Of a DNA stretch of 64,000 bases, positions 51,247 through 62,000 are shown piece after piece. Positions within the stretch are counted from its first letter, which is position 1. Each line of letters begins with the position of its first letter. This stretch comes from Maylandia zebra (Eukaryota > Chordata > Actinopteri > Cichliformes > Cichlidae), in NCBI RefSeq assembly GCF_041146795.1, contig NC_135176.1, positions 25,863,786-25,927,785 on the forward strand, given 5' to 3'. A program made the position numbers and the translations under genes. The notes beneath the pieces were generated by a model, which worked only from the letters and a program-made list of their open reading frames with translations, was not told the DNA's origin and did not search any database.

Positions 51247-51335
51247 CCTTCGATAGCTCAGTTGGTAGAGCGGAGGACTGTAGGTGTATGGGAACAGGAA
51301 TCCTTAGGTCGCTGGTTCAACTCCGGCTCGGAGGA
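51247..51335 (+). tRNA. trnay-gua: tRNA-Tyr (GTA), array copy 29 (last)
   Basis: tRNA as copy 1. Anticodon 51280-51282, intron 51284-51299. Its unit has the 16-bp spacer deletion near 50704. Confidence 0.92.
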
Positions 51336-51840
51336 GATTTTACAATACCTTCTGTCTGTTCTGATTGAACGCAGCTAAAAACGAAAAAATTGATTGCAAT
51401 GGCGTGTAATACCATTTCATAGTATAGCTGTACTCCTTTGAGTGATCAGTTGGAAAAGCAAAGACTTCTCTGTGTGTTGGAAGAAGACATGTTTCCTCCC
51501 ACTTTACTCTAGTTTTCAGTCAGAAAGTAGGGCCAAGTCCTTAGGTCAAAAAAGACTGATCTACATTAAAGGTCGCTGACATTAAACTCCCACCGTCCTA
51601 CAATCAAGTATACATTTGAGGGACACTGTAGGTGTATGGGAAATATCAAAACAGCTTCCTGTACTCCCTTTGACTTGATAAGGTGAAGGGTTCTAAGTCA
51701 GTAGCTATAGGTGCCCATGCAGTGTAACACACAGCGAACATAAGACATGTTCCAGACAGGTTAGGACAATTTTCAGAGAAAAAGTTGGGTGCAATCCCAT
51801 GGTCCAACAGCGTTGGATCTACCAACAGTAAGGTAAGTGA

Positions 51841-52107
51841 CATTCAAAAAAAACACAGTCCTATGCTCTAGTATCAATTTTTCAAATTTGCTCCCTTGTA
51901 CTCCCAGTATTAAGGTAAGTGACATAAAAAAAACAAAAACAAAAAACACAGTACTATGCTCTATTATCAATTTCTGTACAATGGAGAAGTCAAAATTGTT
52001 AGCTTTACTCCCCTGGGTCTGAATGCAGCCCAAGAGTTGAAAAATAGAAGGATACTCATGTTGATATGGATAATGTTCAGTGCCTTAGGCATGAAGGAAC
52101 ATGGCAT
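51841..52107 (+). repeat. Diverged, tRNA-less partial unit at right edge of array
   Basis: Similarity to the unit continues past 51840 with many changes. A short stretch (AAGGTAAGTGACAT ... CCTATGCTCTAGTATCAATT) appears twice, at about 51830-51880 and 51912-51976. It then follows the unit through TCTGAATGCAGCCCAAGAG to AGGCATGAAGGAACATG and stops before the tRNA. Like the single locus at 8.6 kb it reads CCCCTGGGTCTGAA, not the CCCCTGCGTCTGAA of the array. Confidence 0.85.
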
Positions 52108-52376
52108 AAATTACACCATTTCTTTATGTATAAAGAAAGCAAAACTGTTAAAAGTACCACATTTTTCCTCCTCCTGCTCATGCTGAACATTTGAAATTTA
52201 CCTCTGTAACAAGGCCTACGTCCTTCAAGACCGATTAGTATAGACTGGTAAGTAAAAATTAGACACCCATGTCCTAAAATGGGAACATAGTTATGATGAA
52301 AACTTCTTTTTGATCAGCGGTAGTGGACATCAATGACAGTTGTGTCACTGTCATCTGATGGGATCTTCCCTGTTTT

Positions 52377-52446
52377 CTCTGTATTATTGTAGAGGGTTTA
52401 CCTTGCAATATAAAGCAGCTTGAGGCAAATGTTGTTAAAAATTAAA
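52377..52446 (+). mobile_element. L2-like LINE 3'-end fragment right of array
   Basis: GTATTATTGTAGAGGGTTTA and ATAAAGCAGCTTGAGGCAAA match the L2 3' end at 61328-61400. Short and diverged. Confidence 0.6.
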
Positions 52447-52564
52447 TCTACTAATCTATCCATGATAAATGACAAGCAAACAAGGACGCTACTTGTTCAA
52501 GTCAACTGGCACAGGTCAGTCTTTCCAAAATACCACAAAGACAAATTTCTGATAATTCTACATT

Positions 52565-52570
52565 TTTATT
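52565..52570 (-). terminator. Possible hepacam polyadenylation signal
   Basis: AATAAA on the minus strand (TTTATT on +), about 500 bases beyond the hepacam stop. The span 52571-53068 has no other feature and would be the 3' UTR. Confidence 0.4.
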
Positions 52571-53068
52571 AAAGTATGTATAAAATTCAAATACCATGGC
52601 CCCCTATCCTACCCCAACATGGTTTTGTCACTGTATACACATAAATTAAGCAATCTAGTAGAACTAAAATACTAATTTACATTATTTCACAAAGTAATCT
52701 GTATTTTTATGTATACAAAAAATTTGACATAACAGAGAGATAACAAGTCAGTTATATGTCTGGAATTGTCTGGAATTGACATGTAACAAACTGCAATGGT
52801 GTTGAGTAACAAACCAAATAAAAAATTTAAATCATAAAAACTGAAACATTTTGACTCTAATGTCAAACTGTCCTCATATTTCATTCCAGGCTGTGCTACT
52901 AAACTTTAAAACAACTGTTATTTAAGTTACAGTGTTTAATTCACAGCATTTTCTTCATTTTACGACACTCTCCACGATGTCTAGAGTACTTTGCATTTCG
53001 GAGCAGTAGAATATAGAGCATGTAACCTTCTGTTTGTTGTACTGTGGACTGTTTAAACCGATGACCCA

Positions 53069-56000
53069 TCAGGTATGCTTACGGGAGATGTGAGCAGGGG
53101 AACCAGCAGTAAGAGTAATAGGATCAGTATATGTGGGGGAAGTGGTGTAGCATGGTGGGTTGTCAAGTTCAGATGGAGATCCAATACTGTTGCTGGAGGA
53201 GTCATCTGTGGAAGGATCCTGCAAAACACAGTGACATGAGCCCAACTTCACTCTCCAAAAGTAATATTTTACTTTTATTAAATTTCATTGTGGCTATTTG
53301 TGTAGATGGCTCTCAGATTACCTAATAGCGAAACTCACTGGTTTCGGTTTACTGAGCTTAGCCTGTGAGACTGATAAGGTGCTATTAAATGACCAAAAAG
53401 ACTTTGATAGCTTGGTTTTGAAGTATATGCAGCTAATGAGACAGTTTATAATGAGCACCTTATAGCTGGTCTGTCTGTCCATGCAGCTATTAAACTGGCT
53501 AGCCTTGAGTTTTATAAACATTCCTTAGTACTTTTTTTGCCAGAACATAATGTTGCATGTATTCCTTGTAGTGACTTGTGGGTTTTATGCCTAAAGATTA
53601 TGCAATAGAAGACAAAATTTGTTAGATGATAGTTTCAGATTGCTTCAGATTTGTTGTGGTGTTATTCACGACTCACAGAATGTAACAAAATAAGACCGTT
53701 AATGAAAAGTGTTACCTTTTGCTGGAGGATATAAAGTGAAGTTACTGCATTTATCCCATTGTGCTGTGGCATTTTTGGAAGCACACAATCTGTGATGAAG
53801 TAAAATAAATAAATAAATAAATAAATTAGTATTCAAATTTATTATTATTTGAATACAAATTCACACTTCGTTTTCACATTTCATAACTGTCGTCACAGCT
53901 ATACTTTACCTGTGTGATTGATTGGTGTTTGGTGAGAGCGGTTATAAAACCTGGAGAGGTGCTTTCTAGGGGGCTGTCTTGGTCTGTGTAGACAAAATAT
54001 TTGATCAGTTTTGTGATACTTGGCATTGAATTCAATTATTTAATAGCCAGTCTTACTTTTTAGAAGGTGTCCAGCAGGCACATATAGTCACCAAGGTGAT
54101 CAAAAGAAAGATGCCTCCAGTAGAAAGGATGATATAAAGGGAACTTCTTTCTGTTTAGAATGTACAAGATTACAATTAATGAACAACACAGGCACTGACA
54201 AAACAAAATGTGCAACTAGAGCGAATGGTATAACACACAGTATTCCTTCTCTTTATGCCCATGTGACACACATATACCTTCTGGGTCTGCTTTTCACTAT
54301 TTTTGTACTGTTTGTACCAGCCTTTCACATCACTATCACATTATCATTGATGAGCAATGTATATGTTGTCAACCCTGCTTAAACTTGATCTTTTAACAAC
54401 AGTCAACTGTGGCCAACTGTGGTTCATGTAGTGTTTTTTTATATTACTTTCCCGCTCCTCCAGAGATCTGAGTCATGAGATGTTACTTACTTACTGAGCT
54501 GTGTCTTTGACGACCTGCTCCATGCCTCATGTGTCTGCTGTGAATGGCAGATACGCAATGCATTATGCAGGTCTTTCAAAGACACCTTTCTTTGGCTTTC
54601 AAAAACCTCAGACTTTTCCTCCATCCCTACCAGAAGGCAGACATTTGTAATTTCTGAGAGAAATCTGTCAAAAGATTTAGGGAAAATTTAGTAATGTAGA
54701 AAAGCATCCTCTCTGATCAACTGAAGGAACTATTTTCTTTACTTTATGTAGACCTGCTGTGTTCTTACAGCTGCATAGTTATATAAGTTATGTCACCCTC
54801 AGGACAGCCTGAACCAGTCTTTCAAATGAGCTATTAAACTGTTAACGGAACAAAAACTAAACACCTGAAATTATACTACTGAATTTAATATTTTAGGCAG
54901 TGCACTGCAATACTTAGTAGTCAAAATCACCACCTTTATTAAATTGTGCAATTATTTACAGGCCTTGAGATGAAACTTGTTTTGAACTGAGGCTATAAAA
55001 ATAAAACTGAATTCAACTGAAATCTGCTGCCCATGTCTCTGTGTCTACCATGATGTTTTTAACCCTTGTTGACATTGCAATAACTAACTAAGGCAGTGTT
55101 ACTTACTGTATACAGTCAGTCTAATTGGCAGACTTGTCATATTTCCCACCGGATTCTCCACTGTGCAGCTGTAGACATCATCATCTGCCATCAACACCCG
55201 CTTGATGGTCAAAAGCTTCTGATCAGGAGAAAACACGAACCTTGTCTCATTGGTCAGGAGTTTTCCACCTTTGAACCACCTGTATGTAGTCCTGGTTCCA
55301 TTGTCATGAGAGCAGTTGAGGACAACATTTTCGCTAAGCTCCAGTAATGATGAAGACTCCATGTTGATATAAGGCCTGGATATAGATTCTGGATACAAGA
55401 GACAGTAGATACAATAGTTCTGGATATGTTAGCAGATAAAAACAATAAACATGCTTCTGTCCTTTTTTGAAGTCGTTTCTTTCTTGTAGTCTTTACACAT
55501 GCAAGAAACACTGAAGGAACTTTTGAAATAAATTATGCCAAGAATATTAGTTTTTTTTCTACAGGGTGGGCCATTTATATGGATACACCGTAATAAAATG
55601 GGAATGGTTGGTGATATTAAAGTCCTGTTTGTGGCACATTAGTATATGAGAGGGGGCAAACTCCTCAAGATGGGTGGTGACCAGGGGGGCCATTTAGAAG
55701 TCGGCCATCTTGGATACAACTTTTGTTTTTTCAATAGGAAGAGGGCCATGTGACACATCAAACTTATTGGTAATGTCACAAGAAAAACAATGGTGTGCTT
55801 GGTTTCAAGAAGTCAGTCTATTACTTATAATTTCTCAGGGAATAACTTCTATCATAACATCAGACAATATATTAATCTTCTCCTTTTGCATGGTCCCTTT
55901 AGGGGTCGCCACAGCTTCACACTATCCCTTGCTATCCACTAAAGGCACAAATCTTCTTTGTGGTCTAAAGTTGCCTCCTGCCTGGTAACTTTAATATCCT

Positions 56001-59000
56001 TTGTGTAATATATCCACTATCCCTCATTTTGCACATGTTCAAACCACCTCAGCCTTGCCTCTTCAAGGTTGTCTGCAAACTGTTCAACCTGAGCTGATGT
56101 GAATGTCTCTGCTGGCCACACCTATACTCACTATTATATATTTGTTTTATATACACAGATAAAAGGTTTGGTGTGCATTCATTTAGTTTGGTTGACCTCT
56201 CCATTCCTGTTATCTTCACCTTTTACTGTGAGATAAATTAAGTATTTTATCAGTTTATATAAGTGTTTTCCAAAACCTGACTAGAACTATCCATCCCATC
56301 CATCCATCTTCATCCGCTTTATCCGGGGCCGGGTCGCAGGGGCAGCAGCCTAAGCAGAGAAGCCCAGACCTCCCTCTCCCCAGCCACCTCCTCCAGCTTA
56401 TCCGGGGGAACACCAAGGCATTCCCAGGCCGGCCAAGAGATATAATCTCTCCAGCGTGTCCTGGGTCTTCCCCGGGGCCTCCTCCCGGTGGGACATGCCC
56501 GGAACACCAACCCCAGGAGGTGCCCAGGAGGCATCCTTGTCAGCCCGAACCACCTCAGCTGGCTCCTTTCGATGTGGAGCAGCAGCGGCTCTACTCTGAG
56601 CCCCTCCCGGATGGCCAAACTTCTCACCCTATCTCTAAGGGAGAGGCCAGCCACCGTTCGGAGGAAGCTCATTTCCGCCGCTTGTATTCGCGATCTTGTT
56701 CTTTCGGTCACTACCCACAGCTCGTGGCCATAGGTGAGGGTAGGGACGTAGATCGACCGGTAAATTGAGAGCTTCGCTTTTACACTCAGCTCCCTCTTCA
56801 CCACGACGGACCGGTGCAGCATCCGCATCACTGCAGCCGCCGCACCAATCCGGCTGTCGATCTCCGGCTCCCTTCTCCCATCACTCGCGAACAAAACCCC
56901 GAGATACTTGAACTCCTCCACTTGGGGCAGGAACTCATCCCCGAAAAGGGTGGGCACTCCACCCTTTTCCGGCTGAGAACCATGGCCTCAGATTTGGAGG
57001 TGCTAATCCTCATTCCCGCTGCTTCACACTCGGCTGCAAACCATTCCAGTGCGAGCTGGAGGCCCTCACCCGATGAAGCCAACAGAACCACATCATCTGC
57101 GAAAAGCAGAGATGAGATTCTGAGGCCACCAAAGTGAAAGCCCTCCGCCACTTGGCTGCGCCTAGAAATCCTGTCCATAGAAATTATGAACAGAATCTGT
57201 GACAAAGGGCAGCCCTGGCGGAGCCCATCACCCACCGGGAACGAGTCCGACTTATTGCCGGCAATGCGAACCTAGCTCTTGCAACAGTTGTATAGGGATC
57301 GAATGGCCCATAGCAATGGGCCAGACACCCCATACTCCCGCAGCACCTCCCACAGGACACCCCGAGGAATACGGTCGAATGCCTTCTCCAAGTCCACAAA
57401 ACACATGTAGACTGGTTGGGCAAACTCCCATGCACCCTCAAGTATCCTTGAGAGGATAAAGCGCTGGTCCGTGTTCCGCGACCAGGACGAAAACCGCATT
57501 GTTCCTCCTGTATCCGAGGTTCGACTAGCGGACGAACTCTCCTTTCCAGCACCCTGGCATAGACTTTCCCAGGGAGGCTGAGGAGCGTGATCCCCCTGTA
57601 GTTGAAACACACCCTCCGGTCCCCCTTCTTAAAGATGGGGACCACCACCCCGGTCTGCCAGTCCAGGGGTACTGCCCCTGATCTCCATGCAACATTGTAG
57701 AGGCGTGTCAACCAGGACAGCCCTACAACGTCCAGAGCCTTCAGTAACTCGGGGCGGACCTCATCAACACCAGGGGCTCTGCCACCAAGAAGTTGTTTAA
57801 CTGCCTCAGTGACCTCGCCTCTGGAACTATTTATTTATTTTGTTTATGCCAGTGGTTTGCATTCCATTTAAATTCAACAAGCAAAACAGCACTTGCTGCT
57901 CATGCCAGCTCAAACTATTGTGGAAAAAGTTTGAGCTGGCATGAGCATTTGCATGCTCATCTCAAATAATATCGATGAAAAAGTCTCAACAAAATGTCTC
58001 AACAGAGCCTAAAAAGTAAAGGAAAAATAAAGTTAAAGTTAATTATTGTTCCATAAATTTATGCTAATAAAAATTAGATGATTTACATCTGTGTGCCTGT
58101 CTGCTAACAGCCGACATATCAGTACAGCCAAATAATTCATGGAGTGACTTCATGAGATTCCCAGCATTCTTTCAGCCACCTACAACTTGAACAGTAGCCC
58201 AATCAGGCAAAGAGAAAAACATGTGAATGTGTAAGGACTTTAAAACTGTCTGGAAAGAAAGCTGATTACAAAGCGTGAACAGTGCAGTACAGTTTAATAA
58301 AATCTTTTGCATTGTGGGATAAAATGTTTGCAGAAGCGCCTGAGTGTTTGAGTACGTCTGAAACACACAATGATTCAGAAACCTGAACTCAGAGCAAGAC
58401 TAATGGTGTGCAATATGAACAAAGAGCCACAAAGACTCATAGGCAGCATAGCAGGAGGAAAGAAAGATAAATATGAGTGTTAAATTATAGTTCAGCAGGT
58501 TTAGCTCCAAATTTTCATGCTGAACAGTTCATTAATGGCTTTTTTACAGTCTAGGTAAGTGTTTTGAATCATCATGGTTTAAACTTATAGTTCAGACAAT
58601 AAACACATCTCTCTATATATATTAAAACTGATAGTATTGCATTCTGCAACAGCAGACAAGGGTTAATAAAATGTGCTTTTACACCTGAAAACATTACAGA
58701 ATTGTACAAATGGACATGTCCTCCTACCATCCACAGTGAGTGTGATGCTGCCCTCTCCTGGAAAGGTATCATCTGTGATGGAGATCTCTACGTCATATGT
58801 TCCATCATCAGCAAATCTGAGGTTGTGGAGAAGCAGAGTCCCATTCCCAAATACCAGGATACGATCCCGGTACTCGGGCCTCAGCGTCCCAATGATGTCC
58901 GTTCCAATCGACTGGACAACCGTGACAGATTTTTCCCTTTTAAGTAGCCACTTGATAACTGGCAGGTCTAAGCTGAAACTATCATAGCGGACTGACAGAA

Positions 59001-62000
59001 GGGCCTCCCCTCCTAATTTACCTCTAATGAGAGTATTTGGGATAGTCATATTCACTGCCAACACTCCACCTGCACAGAAACAAAGAAGAAAGGTCCATGA
59101 GAAGTTTCTTTTCCATTTTAAACAAATTCTAGTATCAGTTAACTTTTACAGAGTTTTAAGATGACTGGCTTTTTGGGGAGCCAGATTTTGGGGAACAATG
59201 TTTTTCCATCAAATATTCCTAATGCACTTTACAACAACTACACTGGCATGAAAAATAGCATCATGCAGCTCTACACCAATAACTGTAGAAAACAGTCATT
59301 GCTCTACACCAACACTCTCCACCATTAATTAGAGGCGCCTACACCCAGATGATCAGAACTCAATCAGCAACTCTGAAAAAAGGTAAAACTTTTTCATCTT
59401 GAAAAATCTTTTTTTATAATAATATTTTTTTTCTACTAAGTATACTTAATAAACTGGTAACTGAATACAGAAATGTTGTGTAGGCTACTTTAAAATCATC
59501 CCACTCCACTATTTCATAGCCAATCTCAACAGTGAATACTTTAAATTCTCTAAACACTTCAAAGACTGCAAGAGTTTCTTGTTAGTTTTAGGTCATCTTC
59601 TTAAGAGAACAAATTTTGAATGATTAGGTTTATCTGGGCAGCATTATCAGCAGTTTAAGTTAGTTGAACAACAACTAATCATGTAAAACATCACAAAACA
59701 GATTATGTGACTGCGCTTGTTGCCACACCTCTGTAACTGGTCCTGTAGTTTCCTCTGTTGCAACTGCAAGCAGCGCAACCTGTAAATGGGCTCCTCCCAA
59801 ATAAAGACTGGAGGTTGCATAACTGGTATGATATTCTAGTCAAAACTAGATGTGAGAATCTTTCTAATGTTTGATGCTTTTCAAATATTTCAGTGAAGGT
59901 TTTTGCTTCAACATGTAATTTTTAGACTTCTTTCTTTATGCTATTCTTTTGTCTGCTTACTTCCCTTGGCTGCCCTTCTTTAGCTTGGTGGTTGAGATAC
60001 TGTTGCCTCCTAACTTTTCCCAGTGAGTTATTTATATGACCCTGAATTCATATCTACAGCAATGTAAGGTTGACCTTACAACATAAAATACTACAAGACT
60101 GTTTTGTGATTTGGTTGTATAAGATTAAAATTCTATTTAAAGTTTAAGATTTTTTGTGGCTACTTTACATTTGTACCATAAAAAGAAAAAAAATTGTTTT
60201 TAGTGTTTTTGTACTTAAAATGTCTTTTTAAAATAGTTGAAGTTATTTTTCTGCTGCCGTGAGTTTCCTGAATTTTACTGATTAAAATAAAGATAATGAA
60301 GCTTTAAGTTGAAAATCTTAGAAATATGGTACCAGATTCTTGCTCTGGATGGCATTACCTTGTCCCCCAGTAACACTGTGAGGAACCTTCATAATTCATT
60401 TGACCATAATATGTCCTTCAATGCACATATTAAACAAATATGTAGGACTGCTTTCTTCCATTTGAGCAACATCTCTAAAATTAGAAACATCCTGTCTCAG
60501 AGTGACGCTGAAAAACTAGTTCATGCATTACTTCTAGGCTGGACTGTTGCAATTCTTTATTATCAGGATTTCCTAAAAACTCCCTGAAAAGCCTTCAGTT
60601 AATCCAAAATGCTGCAGCAAGAGCACTGACAGGGACTGGAAAGAGAGAGCATATTTCTCCTGTATTGGCTTCCCTTCAATGGCTTCCTGTTAAATCCAGA
60701 ATTGAATTCAAAATCCTGCTCCTCACATACAAGGTCTTAAATAATCAGGCCCCATCTTATCTTAATGACCTTGTAGTACCATATCACCCCATTAGAGCAC
60801 TTCGCTCTCACACTGCAGGCTTACTTGTTGTTCCTAGAGTATTTAAAAGTAGAATGAGAGGCAGAGCCTTCAGTTTTCAGGCCCCTCTTCTATGGAAGTA
60901 GCTTCCAGTTTGGATTCGGGAGACAGACAGTATCTCTACTTTCAAGATTAGGCTTAAAACGTTCCTTTTTGGTAAAGCATATAGTTAGGGCTGGATCAAG
61001 TGACCCTGAATCCTCCCTTAGTTATGCTGCAGGTGTAGGCTGCTGGGGGATTCCCATGATGCATTGAGTTTTTCCTCTTCAGTCACCTTTTTCACTCACT
61101 ATGTGTTAATAGACCTCTCTGCTGATATTAATCTCTGGCTCTGTCTTCCACAGCATGTCTTTTATCCTGTCTTCCTTCTCTCACCCCAACCGGTCGTAGC
61201 AGATGGCCGCCCCTCCCTGAGCCTGGTTCTGCCAGAGGTTTCTTCCTGTTAAAAGGGAGTTTTTCCTTCCCACTGTCGTCAAAGTGCTTGCTAATAGGGG
61301 TCATATGATTGTTGGGTTTTTCTCTGTATGTATTATTGTAGGGTCTACCTCACACTATAAAGCGCCTTGAGGCAACTGTTGTGATTTGGCGCTATATAAA
61401 TAAATTAGGGTCAATTCAATGTTAACTAAAAGAAAAAAAAAATGATACTCTTGAGATAAGAAATGTTCTGAAGCAAATGCACGAACCTAGAAAAAGTAAG
61501 TAGAAAATTAACACACAAGAATAGCGAGGCTATGCATAATCTTAAAATATAAGTTTATATTATATCTATGAATCAGACTGAGTTATCTTAACTTTTTACA
61601 CTCTATGCTGAAAAATGTAAATTCTGCAAACTATAAATATGTAATATTCATATAACCAGCAGTATTTAAAGAGGAAGTGCTGCAACTGGACAGTCCTGAA
61701 AGCCTAGTGACTTTTTTTTTTTTAAGACATAAAAACCCTTAATACACCTTCCAGCTTGACAAAGTTGATAATGAATGTATTGTTTACAATTGGAAAGCTT
61801 CAATGATTTAAAAGTAACTACACACCCATCCGTTTTTGAATATTATACCTATCTGAATAGAATAAGGGCCCAACTAATCTACTGCCAATGAAGAATTTGT
61901 GCACAATTAAATAATTTATATAAATATATTATAATTTATCAGTATTTTAACTTTGGGAAGTGATACAGTGGTTAGATGAAGACCAAATACTTTATCATTG

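Larger units (their letters stand above)
26124..51840 (+). repeat. 873-bp tandem repeat array, 30 units, 29 with a tRNA-Tyr gene
   Basis: Units are recognisable from GCAATGGCGTGTAATACC. Starts: 26128, 27001, 27874, 28747, 29620, 30493, 31366, 32239, 33112, 33985, 34847, 35720, 36593, 37466, 38339, 39212, 40074, 40947, 41820, 42693, 43566, 44439, 45312, 46174, 47047, 47920, 48793, 49666, 50539, 51396. The period is 873 bp, except 862 bp in units starting 33985, 39212 and 45312 (same 11-bp deletion) and 857 bp in the unit at 50539 (16-bp deletion). Each full unit has about 724 bp of spacer, an 89-bp tRNA-Tyr gene and a 3' TTTT. By eye, neighbouring units differ at only a few positions. The last unit stops before its tRNA. 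The spacer also holds an old scrambled tRNA-Tyr remnant. Recurring open frames of 134 and 65 codons in every unit are by-products of the repeat. Confidence 0.97.

Noticed and set aside
26124-51840. CRISPR-like or plain satellite reading of the array
   Set aside because: The 873-bp period and near-identical units with tRNA genes do not fit repeat-spacer structure. A plain satellite would not carry well-folded tRNA genes with pol III stops.
26378-51843. Recurrent 134-codon (+) and 65-codon (-) open frames in every 873-bp unit, which look like a protein family
   Set aside because: The + frame runs straight through the tRNA-Tyr gene and its intron, and the - frame lies in spacer. Their repetition is that of the DNA unit. 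Both are broken or shortened in some units without any sign of selection.
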